In this document: positions 52,912 through 62,900 of the stretch, piece after piece
How positions within the stretch are numbered: the stretch's first letter is position 1
How the letters are laid out: each line of letters begins with the position of its first letter
DNA from: Clostridia bacterium
GTDB taxonomy: Bacteria > Bacillota > Clostridia > Oscillospirales > CAG-272
Length of the DNA stretch: 64,000 nucleotides
Reading direction: 5' to 3'
NCBI GenBank assembly: GCA_017501245.1
Contig: JAFVXI010000030.1
Location: forward strand, 1-64,000
Translations under genes and position numbers: made by a program
Notes under the pieces: model-generated
The model's input: the letters and a program-made list of their open reading frames with translations, nothing else
What the model was told of the DNA's origin: nothing
Databases searched by the model: none

Positions 52912-54072
52912 ATGAAGAATTGTAAAGAGCTTCTCGCTGAAAACAAGCAGTGGCTTGAGGATCTGTTCGCTAAGATAGATGCGAAGATGTCTCGTGTCAC
53001 CCTCCGCTCTGCTGACATGCTCGTTGACGGAGTTAACGCACAGGGCAGACACAATAAGATCGGCCCCACCGCTTGGACCTCCGGCTTCTGGGGCGGCCTT
53101 AACTACATGCTCTATAACTACACCAAAAACGAGGATTACCTCACCACGGCTAAAAACTGCGAGGTCCTTATGGACGCCGCATTCTCGCCCGAGGGCTATC
53201 CCCGTCTGCATCACGACGTTGGCTTCCAGTGGCATATCTGCTCCGGAGCAGGCTATCGCATCACGGGCGACGAGCAGTCTAAATACCGTGCGCTCATCGC
53301 ATCAAATATGCTCGCTTCCCGCTATATCCCCTCCGCTAAGCTCATCCGCTCTTGGAACGGCTCCTGGCGTGGCCTCGACACCACCGGCCTCACCATCATC
53401 GACTGCCTTATGAATCTCCCCCTCCTCTATTGGGCAAGCGAGACTCTCGGCGACGATAGATTTAAGCAGGTCGCTATGGATCACGCCGACATGGCTATGC
53501 GTGATCACCTCCGTCCCGACGGCTCTATCAATCACATCGTTGAGCACGACAGATCCACCGGCGAGATGATCAGAACCTACGGCGGTCAGGGCTATTGCGA
53601 GGGCTCCTCCTGGTCCCGCGGTCAGTCCTGGGGCGTTTACGGCTTCGTCCTCTCCTACATTCACACCGGAGAGCAGAGATATCTCGACGCCGCTAAGCGT
53701 GTAGCTCACTACTTCATAGCAAACTGCTGCGACGATTGGCTCCCCCGTGTCGACTTCCGTGCGCCCTCCGAGCCCGTCTACTACGATGCGACGGCAGGTG
53801 CTTGCACCGCTTGCGGCCTCATCGAGATCGCTAAGGCTGTCGGTGAGCACGAGGGCGGAATGTATATGCATGCAGCTATAAGGATCCTCAAGGCAATGGC
53901 GGAAAAGTTCCTCGATCTCGACCCCGAGACCGACGGCCTGCTCGGCTTCGGCACCTCCTCCTATCCCGTGGACGGCCCCGTCGCTAAGCTCCACACCAAC
54001 ATCACCTACGGCGACTTCTTCTACATCGAGGCGATCCTTAAGCTCTTAGGCTCGGATTTCCTCCCCTGGTAA
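52912..54072 (+). CDS. Unsaturated glucuronyl hydrolase, GH88 family
   Basis: A 386-residue glycoside hydrolase of family GH88 (related to GH105), which cleaves the 4,5-unsaturated uronic acid from oligosaccharides made by polysaccharide lyases. Signature segments are WTSGFWGGLNYMLYNYTKNEDY (about 56-77), GFQWHICSGAGYRITGD and WNGSWRGLDTTGLTIIDCLMNLPLLYWASE, whose Asp in IIDCLMN is the expected catalytic acid. Later GQGYCEGSSWSRGQSWGVYGF supplies the second catalytic region. I start it at ATG 52912, after GAAAGG; the open frame upstream of that has no signal. Its product feeds KduI and KduD, encoded just upstream. Confidence 0.9.
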   Translation: MKNCKELLAENKQWLEDLFAKIDAKMSRVTLRSADMLVDGVNAQGRHNKIGPTAWTSGFWGGLNYMLYNYTKNEDYLTTAKNCEVLMDAAFSPEGYPRLHHDVGFQWHICSGAGYRITGDEQSKYRALIASNMLASRYIPSAKLIRSWNGSWRGLDTTGLTIIDCLMNLPLLYWASETLGDDRFKQVAMDHADMAMRDHLRPDGSINHIVEHDRSTGEMIRTYGGQGYCEGSSWSRGQSWGVYGFVLSYIHTGEQRYLDAAKRVAHYFIANCCDDWLPRVDFRAPSEPVYYDATAGACTACGLIEIAKAVGEHEGGMYMHAAIRILKAMAEKFLDLDPETDGLLGFGTSSYPVDGPVAKLHTNITYGDFFYIEAILKLLGSDFLPW

Positions 54073-54135
54073 AAATATACCCCGTCGTGTGCGGCGCCTC
54101 ACTACTGTGGTGGTCGTGCGTCACGCTCGGTAGAC

Positions 54136-54178
54136 AAAAAGCCCTGACCTATCCTAAAGGACGGGGCTTTTTATTTTT
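54136..54178 (+). terminator. Rho-independent terminator of the uronate operon
   Basis: AAAAAGCCC (54136-54144) pairs with GGGCTTTTT (54164-54172), followed by more Ts. It lies about 65 bp after the GH88 gene. Confidence 0.85.
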
Positions 54179-54198
54179 TGAAAAACAAATATCAAACG

Positions 54199-54236
54199 AA
54201 AAAGATCCGAAGGGCAGAGCCGATCGGATCTTTTTT
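54199..54236. terminator. Bidirectional terminator between GH88 and groEL
   Basis: AAAAAGATCCGA (54199-54210) pairs with TCGGATCTTTTT (54224-54235), an almost perfect stem with A/T runs on both sides. It ends the minus-strand groESL transcript and can back up the terminator at 54136. Confidence 0.9.
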
Positions 54237-54280
54237 CTATTAAAAGCAAACTAATATTTACTTATCTTTGCATTTCGGGA

Positions 54281-55936
<1,656 letters not shown>

Positions 55937-56224
55937 TTAGTCCTCGACAACTGCGAGGATGTCAGCCTGGCTGACGATAGTGTAGTCAACGCCGTCGAGC
56001 TTGACCTCCGTGCCGGTGTACTTACCGGTGATGACCTTCTCGCCGACCTTAAGAGTCATAACGACCTCCTTGCCGTCAACGAGTCCGCCGGGGCCGACCG
56101 CAACGATCTCGGAGACCTGGGGCTTCTCCTGAGCGGAGCCGGGGAGGAGAATACCAGCCTTGGTAACCTCAACCGCCTCGACCTTCTTTAAAACGACCTT
56201 ATCAAGTAAGGGCTTAAGCTTCAT
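55937..56224 (-). CDS. groES: Co-chaperonin GroES
   Basis: A 95-residue GroES that caps GroEL. Core strands [20 protein letters not shown], the flexible mobile loop with [14 protein letters not shown], and the closing [24 protein letters not shown] are conserved. AGGAAC and related purines precede the start. It is first in the operon with groEL. Confidence 0.97.
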   Translation of the reverse strand: MKLKPLLDKVVLKKVEAVEVTKAGILLPGSAQEKPQVSEIVAVGPGGLVDGKEVVMTLKVGEKVITGKYTGTEVKLDGVDYTIVSQADILAVVED

Positions 56225-56248
56225 TATTAGTTCCTCCGTTTTTCTAAT

Positions 56249-56275
56249 TTAGCACTCTTGTGCCGTGAGTGCTAA
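56249..56275 (-). promoter_or_regulatory. CIRCE operator
   Basis: TTAGCACTC (56249-56257), nine spacer bases and GAGTGCTAA (56267-56275) match the CIRCE consensus perfectly. It is the operator for the heat-shock repressor HrcA, whose gene is not in this window. It lies just upstream of groES and downstream of the promoter, so the bound repressor would block transcription. Confidence 0.97.
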
Positions 56276-56289
56276 TCTTCACACGCTAT

Positions 56290-56318
56290 ATTCTATAACA
56301 ACATAGCCCGAAAATCAA
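56290..56318 (-). promoter_or_regulatory. Sigma-A promoter of groESL
   Basis: On the minus strand TTGATT (56313-56318) and TAGAAT (56290-56295) are 17 bp apart. The CIRCE operator starts about 14 bp beyond the -10 element. Confidence 0.8.
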
Positions 56319-56374
56319 TAGCTTTCATTAATGTTCACAATTTATTAACACTTGGGCGTTTCAAATCCCCAAAA

Positions 56375-56624
56375 CGCCCCGAAGGGGCATATCGCTTGTC
56401 TGGGGCAAATATCGCATTTTGGACGTGAGTGGCCAAAATATATCGCAGATCACCCTATGTGATCTATATCGCTGCGCACCTGCGCACAGATACTCTTTGT
56501 CTGTTAAACGCCCCGAAGGGGCATATCGCTTGCCCACAGGGCAAATATCGCATTTTGGACGTGAGCGATCAAAATATATCGCAGATCATCCTATGTGATC
56601 TATATCGCTGCGCACCTGCGCACA
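56375..56624. repeat. Two five-hairpin blocks with ATATCGC linkers
   Basis: Each block reads: CCCC-gaa-GGGG, linker ATATCGC, TTGCCC-like stem with GGGCAA, linker, a stem ATTTTG/CAAAAT, linker, AGATCA/GTGATCT, linker, and TGCGCA-cc-TGCGCA. Blocks start at 56375 and 56509 (134 bp apart) with 22 nt between them. Between the copies, stems have changed together: TTGtCt-gg-GgCAA against TTGCCc-aca-GGGCAA. It fills the gap between the groES promoter and the sigF 3' end. The architecture equals the GATGATATAC arrays with a different linker. Confidence 0.88.
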
Positions 56625-56641
56625 TACGGTAGCACCCACCT

Positions 56642-57379
56642 CTATTCCATCTCATGCCTCAGCTTTTCGATGATCTTTTTTTCCTCTCTTGACACCTTGA
56701 CCTGCGATAGCCCGAGCAGCCTTGCCACCTCGCACTGGGACAGGTCCTTGAAGTATCTGAGGATGATTATCCTGCGCTCGGTTTCCCCGAGCCTCTCTAT
56801 GGCGAGGCGCAGGGCGAGGCGGTCGAAGCAGCGCTCCTCCTCCCCCTCCTCGGCAACCGTCGAGCCCAGTGTAGCTCCCTCGTCGCCCTCGTAGATGCAT
56901 TCCTCAAGCGACCTGACCGGCGACTCGGAAAAGAGTGCGGAGGCGGCATCCTCCATCGAGACGCCGAGCGCCGCCGCCAGCGATGAAACGTCGCACCGCT
57001 CACCGAGGTTCAGCCGCCTCTCTCTTTCCTTATTTAAGAGGGCAGAGAGCCGCTTTTCCGCTCTTGACACCTTGATTATCCCGTCGTCGCGCAGGAAGCG
57101 GCGTATCTCACCGAATATCAGCGGCACCGCATAGGTAGAGAAGGCGCAGCCCCTCTCGGTGTCAAAGGTGTTTATCGCCTTGACCAGCCCGACCGTCCCG
57201 CAGTCGACCAGCTCGCCCATGTCCGCTCCTCTATCCTTAAATCTCGCCGAGATGGAGTAAACGAGCGGTATATTCAGCCGCACCAGCTCCTCTCCCGCCT
57301 CCTTGTCGCCGCCTCTGTAGCTTTTTATCAGCTCGGGGTTTTTGTCGTAGCCTGCCCCTCTTTTTAACCCTTGTGGCAC
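56642..57379 (-). CDS. sigF: RNA polymerase sporulation sigma factor SigF
   Basis: A 245-residue sigma-70 family factor of the forespore type. Region 2 is at about 38-105 (SARFKDRGADMGELVDCGTVGLVKAI and FDTERGCAFSTYAVPLIFGEIRRFLRDD are parts of it), region 3 follows with IKVSRAEKRL, and region 4 ends with LSQCEVARLLGLSQVKVSREEKKI near the C-terminus. In Bacillus subtilis SigF turns on forespore genes after asymmetric division and is held inactive by SpoIIAB. The GTG start at 57379 has GAGGAG upstream and overlaps spoIIAB by 16 bp, typical of the spoIIA operon. SigG is a close relative; context favours SigF. Confidence 0.93.
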   Translation of the reverse strand: MPQGLKRGAGYDKNPELIKSYRGGDKEAGEELVRLNIPLVYSISARFKDRGADMGELVDCGTVGLVKAINTFDTERGCAFSTYAVPLIFGEIRRFLRDDGIIKVSRAEKRLSALLNKERERRLNLGERCDVSSLAAALGVSMEDAASALFSESPVRSLEECIYEGDEGATLGSTVAEEGEEERCFDRLALRLAIERLGETERRIIILRYFKDLSQCEVARLLGLSQVKVSREEKKIIEKLRHEME

Positions 57380-57837
57380 GTCTTCTCCTCGGCGTAGGGC
57401 TTTAGATTTTTCCGCAAAAGAACCGTCGTCCCCCTCCCGAGCTTAGACTTTACGCTCATCGAGTCGGTGAAGCTCTCCATAACGAGAAATCCCATGCCGC
57501 ATCTCTGCCCGGGGTCGCCCGTCGTAAAGCTCGGGGTCCTCGCACGGTCGATATCCTCGATGCCACAGCCGGTGTCTGCGATCTCGACGGTTACCTCCCT
57601 GTTATCGTATATCCTGGCAGATATGTAAATAAAAGTAGGGATATTTTGGCTATAACCCTTATATCCATGCACAATGGAGTTCGTCACCGCCTCGCTTATA
57701 GCGCATCTAAGGTCGCAAAGCTCCTCGACCGTCGGGTCAAGCTCTGCGATAAATGCGGAGATGCAGGCTCTGGCAACCGCCTCGTTTTCTCCTATCGCTC
57801 TTAAGCGCAGCTTCATCTCATTTATTATCCTTTTCAT
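57364..57837 (-). CDS. spoIIAB: Anti-sigma F factor SpoIIAB
   Basis: A 157-residue GHKL-type serine kinase that binds and inhibits SigF and phosphorylates SpoIIAA. The N box is EELCDLRCAISEAVTNSIVHGYKG (residues about 36-59, read in two parts), and the G1 box is EIADTGCGIEDIDRA; the last ATP-lid segment is GQRCGMGFLVMESFTDSM. GAGGAGG precedes the start. The overlap with sigF keeps the two proteins in balance. Confidence 0.93.
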   Translation of the reverse strand: MKRIINEMKLRLRAIGENEAVARACISAFIAELDPTVEELCDLRCAISEAVTNSIVHGYKGYSQNIPTFIYISARIYDNREVTVEIADTGCGIEDIDRARTPSFTTGDPGQRCGMGFLVMESFTDSMSVKSKLGRGTTVLLRKNLKPYAEEKTCHKG

Positions 57838-57846
57838 TTGTCCTCC

Positions 57847-58173
57847 TCATCTCTCGCAGGGTGCGACGGTCAGATTATCTATCCTCTCGACGCCCGAGAG
57901 GCGAATGAGCTTTGATAGCTGTGCGGACAGCCCCACGAGGCGCACCGTCGCCCCCATAGAGCGTGCGACCTCGCATCTGCCTATTATCAAGGCTATGCCC
58001 GACGAGTCCATAAACCCGACCGACCCGAGGTCGAGCGTCAGCCTCCTTGGCCGCCTATAAAACATCCGCCTGTCTATCTCCTCTCTTATCCCCACGACGG
58101 TGTGATGGTCTATCTCGGCGGATATCCCCGCTATCAGCTCGTCCTGCCTCTCGATAAAATCAACGTGCGTCAT
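57847..58173 (-). CDS. spoIIAA: Anti-sigma F factor antagonist SpoIIAA
   Basis: A 108-residue STAS-domain protein that, when unphosphorylated, pulls SpoIIAB off SigF. The phosphorylated serine lies in VGFMDSSGIALIIGR (about 51-65), the canonical DSSG motif. A central helix and the strand ATVRLVGLSAQLSKLI complete the STAS fold. GGGAGG stands a few bases before the start. It is the first gene of the operon. The 178-bp region upstream (58174-58351) has no obvious SigH promoter by eye. Confidence 0.92.
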   Translation of the reverse strand: MTHVDFIERQDELIAGISAEIDHHTVVGIREEIDRRMFYRRPRRLTLDLGSVGFMDSSGIALIIGRCEVARSMGATVRLVGLSAQLSKLIRLSGVERIDNLTVAPCER

Positions 58174-58351
58174 CCTTTGCCTCCCAAGTCCTTCCTCGGC
58201 GTATAGCCTCGGCTCTTTTTTTATTCCTTCCTATCAATTATATCCCCCCCTCAGTGTGAATTTTGTCGCACCGTGGCACATCGAAAAATATATTTATCCC
58301 GAAAAAAACGAGTGCGCCTGCCGTCCTCTCGCTCCGAGTGGTCATATCGGA

Positions 58352-58684
58352 TCAAAAGAGATGCAGCTTTTTTGCGATGTTCATCTTCACAGCCTGCTTT
58401 GAGAGCTTGTAGGTGTTTTCATCGACGGCGGGATGCTCGGTCTTAGCGTAGCCTATTCTCCTTCCTATTTCATTGATATATAGTTCGGCGTACCTCTCCC
58501 CGACGACCTCTGCCGCCCCCTCGAGCATCAGATAGTTTATGTATTTATACTCCATGGCGCAGCGCTTGTTGACCGAGCCGAGCGTCATGGCGTCCTTCCT
58601 CCGCTCATAATCTGCGCAGAGCGCACCCACGAGGGCGTCGAGCGTGTCCTTGTAGCCGTGGTTGGTCAGTCCTCTAAAGCCCAT
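58352..58684 (-). CDS. Small hypothetical protein, second gene of a divergent pair
   Basis: An unrecognised 110-residue protein without signal peptide or membrane segment. It looks mostly helical, with a basic region (YERRKDAMTLGSVNKRCAM) and a C-terminal NTYKLSKQAVKMNIAKKLHLF. The start overlaps the end of the upstream gene by 19 bp, so the two are translated from one message. The operon is divergent from the XRE-S24 repressor and its promoter overlaps the palindromic operator at 59107. I infer that the repressor controls it. Confidence 0.6.
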   Translation of the reverse strand: MGFRGLTNHGYKDTLDALVGALCADYERRKDAMTLGSVNKRCAMEYKYINYLMLEGAAEVVGERYAELYINEIGRRIGYAKTEHPAVDENTYKLSKQAVKMNIAKKLHLF

Positions 58685-58986
58685 TTTGCATCCTCTAATT
58701 CCGCCTTAAGTATATCGAGGCTCCCACGCAGATCAAACAGGGCGCTGAGCGTGCTGTCCGCATCCTCGACGAGCGCCCTCAGCCTGGGGATCCAGCTCTC
58801 GGGCTCGCTGCCTGCGTAGGCGTTCATCGCCCCCTCAAGCATGCGCCTTACGTTCAGCATCTCGTAGACCTCGCATATGCGTGCTCTTATCCTGCCGATA
58901 TCTCTGCCGATCTCCTCGGTCGAGCGATAGAGGGTCGGCGGATCCCCCTCGTATCCGTTATAGCCTTGGTAAAAAATTGATGGCAA
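58666..58986 (-). CDS. Small hypothetical helical protein, first gene of a divergent pair
   Basis: An unrecognised 106-residue protein. The first 15 residues (MPSIFYQGYNGYEG) are aromatic and glycine-rich; the rest is strongly helical, with heptad-like runs EEIGRDIGRIRARICEVYEM and STLSALFDLRGSLDILKAEL. It could form a coiled-coil dimer. The promoter TTGACA/TAAGAT on the minus strand (59093-59122) lies 107 bp upstream, inside the operator of the divergent repressor. Its function is unknown. Confidence 0.6.
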   Translation of the reverse strand: MPSIFYQGYNGYEGDPPTLYRSTEEIGRDIGRIRARICEVYEMLNVRRMLEGAMNAYAGSEPESWIPRLRALVEDADSTLSALFDLRGSLDILKAELEDAKWALED

Positions 58987-59092
58987 CGTTATCCTTCCTT
59001 TCCTTTATTATTTCTCACCGCCCGGTAGGACAGGGCTGCCCCGAGCCGACGTGAGATAGGGCGCGGTAAAGCTGACGCCCTCCTTTGCAACT

Positions 59093-59193
59093 ATCTTATC
59101 ACGGCAAAAAGTCACCTGTCAAGTGACTTTTCAGGGCAATTTCGGTTAATATTTCGCATCCTTGTTGCAAATCACGTGACTTTATGCTAAACT
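59093..59193. promoter_or_regulatory. Divergent promoters with palindromic operator of the XRE-S24 repressor
   Basis: The inverted repeat AAAAGTCAC (59107-59115) and GTGACTTTT (59123-59131) overlaps the minus-strand promoter for the small-gene operon: TTGACA (59117-59122), 18 bp, TAAGAT (59093-59098). A related half-site array, ATCACGTGACTTT (59171-59183), lies within the plus-strand promoter: TTGCAA (59165-59170), 17 bp, TAAACT (59188-59193). A repressor bound at AAGTCAC motifs would shut both promoters. The 302-bp gap 58987-59288 holds no other feature. Confidence 0.65.
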
Positions 59194-59288
59194 AAACTTA
59201 ACCCGTGGCAGAAATAAAAAAAGCTCTGCCTACGTCCGGCGGGGCGACGCACGCCCCCGGACACCAAGCTAAAGGAGCAATATAGAAA

Positions 59289-59861
59289 ATGGAAGCTTTA
59301 CCGATAAAAAAACTGAGAAAAGAAAGAGGTCTGACCCTCGCCGCCCTCGCAAGGCTGGTCGGCACGAGCAAGCAGACGATACACAGATACGAATGCGGCG
59401 TGATAACAAACGTCCCGAGGGAAAAGCTCGAGCGCCTCGCCGACGCCCTCGGAGTTACCCCCAGCGAGCTGCTGGGCTGGTCGGGCGGCGAGCGCCTGCC
59501 CGTGCTTGGGCGCATCTCCTGCGGCGTGCCGAGCTTCGCCCTTGAGGAGAGGGAGGAGCTGTCCTTTGGCGGTGCTGATTTCTGCCTTATTGCCAAGGGC
59601 GACTCAATGACGGGGGCAAGGATCCTCGACGGCGACGCCGTGTATATCAGGAGCCAGCCCACCGTCGGCCGGGGCGACATCGCCGCAGTCATCATAGGCG
59701 ACGAGGCAACGCTCAAGAGGGTGTATTATTATCCGGAGGAGGAAAGGCTCATCCTCTCGGCAGAAAACCCCGCCTATCCCCCGATAGTCCTCTCGGGCAG
59801 CGAGCTTGCCTCGGTCAGGATCCTCGGCAAGGCCGTCGCCTTCAAAAGCCGCCTGGGTTAG
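59289..59861 (+). CDS. LexA-like XRE/S24 repressor
   Basis: A 190-residue repressor with an XRE helix-turn-helix (about residues 6-62: LRKERGLTLAALARLVGTSK, then TIHRYECGV) and a C-terminal S24 self-cleavage domain. The likely cleavage site is Cys-Gly in RISCGVP (about residue 78). The catalytic Ser is in GDSMTGARI (about 106) and the Lys in ATLKRVY (about 141). Proteins of this type are cleaved in RecA-dependent fashion in phage CI and LexA. It is not the chromosomal LexA, whose DNA-binding domain is winged-helix. The start has AGGAGC upstream. Confidence 0.9.
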   Translation: MEALPIKKLRKERGLTLAALARLVGTSKQTIHRYECGVITNVPREKLERLADALGVTPSELLGWSGGERLPVLGRISCGVPSFALEEREELSFGGADFCLIAKGDSMTGARILDGDAVYIRSQPTVGRGDIAAVIIGDEATLKRVYYYPEEERLILSAENPAYPPIVLSGSELASVRILGKAVAFKSRLG

Positions 59862-59870
59862 ACAGCCGTG

Positions 59871-59899
59871 TTGACAAGTGGAGGGAATGGTGCTATAAT
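59871..59899 (+). promoter_or_regulatory. Consensus sigma-A promoter
   Basis: TTGACA (59871-59876) and TATAAT (59894-59899) are exactly 17 bp apart, 100 bp before the lipoprotein start at 59999. The promoter begins 10 bp after the repressor gene ends. Confidence 0.9.
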
Positions 59900-59998
59900 G
59901 AGGTTAAAATTTAAATATTTAAAAATAATTCGGGGCTTCCGTGGCTGACGCCGACGGGCTCCGAGACCGGCAAAAATAACAAAGAAAAGGGAAGAAAG

Positions 59999-62900
59999 AT
60001 GAAAAAAAGCATTTTGAGAATTCTGATAGCGGCCCTTATACTGTCCTTAGCGCTGATTGCGCTCTCGTCCTGCGATATACTGTCCTCCATTCTTGGTGGC
60101 GGTCCGGACGACGGCGTGCACGAGCATAGCTTTGGCGAGTGGGAGATCACGAGAGAGCCGAGCTGCACCGAGGTGGGCGAAAAGACCCGCACCTGCTCGG
60201 GCTGTGAGGAGACCGAGACGATGAAGATCCCCGTGATCGATCACACCCTTGGCGAATATATCTCCGACGGCAACGCAACCTGCACCTCCGACGGCACCAA
60301 GACCGCCCACTGCACGCAAAAGAACTGCCCATACGAGGAAACCGTCCTAGACGAGGGCTCTAAGCTTCCGCACAGCGGCGGCATCGTCACCTGCGTAACC
60401 AAGGCAAACTGTGACGTCTGCGGCGAGCCCTACGGCGAGCTCGATCCCGACGCTCACGCCTCCAACGGAACAAAGCTCGTTTCCACGGGTGCGGAAAAGC
60501 ACGAGGAGAGATATCTCTGCTGCGGCGCAGTAAAGGCTGAGGCGGCGCACGAGTGGGGCGAGCCCACTCTCGACGAGGCCGAGAGCGTTAACGTCTATAA
60601 GTGCGAGTGCGGAGAGGAAAAGAAGGTAGCTCTTGAGGGCCACCGCCACTCCGTCAGCTTCACCGCCGCAAAGGCGGCAACCTGCACCGAGGCAGGAAAC
60701 ATCGCATACTACCTCTGCTCGAGCTGTGGCAAGGCGTACACCGACGAGGCACTCACCGCTGAGGTCGCCCTCGCTGACACGGTCATAGCTGCGGCACACA
60801 GCTCCGTCAGCTTCATCGCCGCAAAGGCGGCAACCTGCACCGAGGCAGGAAACATAGCATACTACCTCTGCTCGGGCTGTGGCAAGGCGTACACCGACGA
60901 GGCACTAACCGCCGAGGTTGCCCTCGCCGAAACGGTCATAGCTGCGGCACACAGCTCCGTCAGCTTCATCGCCGCAAAGGCGGCAACCTGCACCGAGGCA
61001 GGAAACATAGCATACTATCTCTGCTCGGGCTGTGGCAAGGCGTACACCGACGAGGCTCTCACCGCTGAGGTCGCCCTCACCGACACGGTCATAGCTGCGG
61101 CACACAGCTCCGTCAGCTTCATCGCCGCAAAGGCGGCAACCTGCACCGAGGCAGGAAACATAGCATACTACCTCTGCTCGGGCTGTGGCAAGGCGTACAC
61201 CGACGAGGCTCTCACCGCTGAGGTTGCCCTCGCTGACACGGTCATAGCTGCGGCACATAGCGGAGAGGCTAACGTCTACGCCCCCGTTGACAGCGACCCC
61301 GATCATCACGAGGTCAGATACAGCTGCTGCGGCACCCTTTATAAGACCGAGGCGCATAACTACGTCGCAACCTCGGCAAGCGCCGCAGATTGCGATAGCC
61401 CCACCGTCGTCACCTTCGAGTGCTCAGGCTGTAAGAAGTCCGTTTCCGAGACCGACGGCGATCCCCTCGGCCATAGAGTCGTCGTCTGGAGAGCAAACGG
61501 CGAGGCTCCGATTTCGGGCGAGACCTGTAAATTCACCGTAACCTACGTCGGCAGCTGCTCCGTCTGCGGCGAGATCGACACCAAGGAGGAGACGGTAGTA
61601 AGGCATAAGACCTCCGCCGTTATCTCCACTCCCGCAACCTGCACGACCCCCGGCGTTAAGTCCTACACCTGCGCCTTTGGCTGTGACCTCGGTGAGGCGG
61701 CGAGAGTCAGCTACACTAACGCATCCGCCCACGCATGGGGCGAGCCCACCGAGGAAAATGGCGCCCTCGTCTACACCTGCACGCTCTGCTCCGAGACTAA
61801 GAGAACGGTCGTCTTTGAGGAGAATTCCGCAAGCGTTGGCGTCGGCACTCTGGATGGCACCGAGATCGCCCTTGGCGACATCTCCCTCAGCCTTGACTCC
61901 GCCCTCGTCGGCAAGCTTGATTCGGCATCCGAGGTCGCTCTCGGAGCAAGAGCTCTTACCGACAGCGAGCTTGAGGCGGCGCTCAGCGGCCTCTCCGAAG
62001 CCGAGCGTGCGGCAGTCGTCGGCGCAGTCTATTCCTTCACTATGACTCAGGGCGGCGCGGGCGTCGTCTTTGACGGTGGCAAGGTTACCGTAACCGTACC
62101 CTACACCCTCACGGGTGACGTCGACGCCGACAGGCTCGCCGTCTGGTATCTCACCTCCGACGGCGCTATTGAGTCCGTCAAGGCTTATTATCACGACAAC
62201 ACCCTCAGCTTCACGGTCAGCCACTTCTCGGATTACGCTCCCGTAGTGCTTCCCGAGGCTGACGCCTGCGAGATCTACGGTCACAACTTCTCCCGCACGG
62301 AATACGGCGCAACCTGCACCGAGCCCGGCTACACCGTCCTCACCTGCGCACGCTGCGGCGCCGTGGATATGGGCGAGATCATCCTTCCCCTCGGTCATAT
62401 GCTCTCTGCGGGCGTTGGCACCGCTCCCACCTGCTCCGCCCCCGGCAGCTACACCTACTCCTGCGAGAGAGGCGAATGTAAGCACGTCGTCACTATGGAG
62501 GTCGCAAGGCTTGAGCATAGCTACACTACCATAAGCTACGTGGAGGCAACCTGCGAGACCGAAGGCACAACCACCGAAAAATGCTCGGTCTGCGGCTATA
62601 CGAGAACCAGAACGATCGCTCCCCACGGCCACTACTTCGGCTCCGCGACCGCCGAATTGAAGCCCGGCGCCACCTCCTGCCTTGACGGCGTTATCATCTA
62701 CCAGCTCTGCGGCAACTACGGCTGTAACGCAAAGATCTTCAAGGAGGAGCTTCACGAGCACGTATCCTTTGATAAGTACGTCACCTCCGAGGGCAACTAC
62801 TTCGAGGGAGAGCGCAAAAAGATCTATCTTAAGGATTATCTCGACTTCAGCTCTCATCCCTTCTTTGATCCGAATGCCGAGGGCCCCTATTTTGAGGTCC

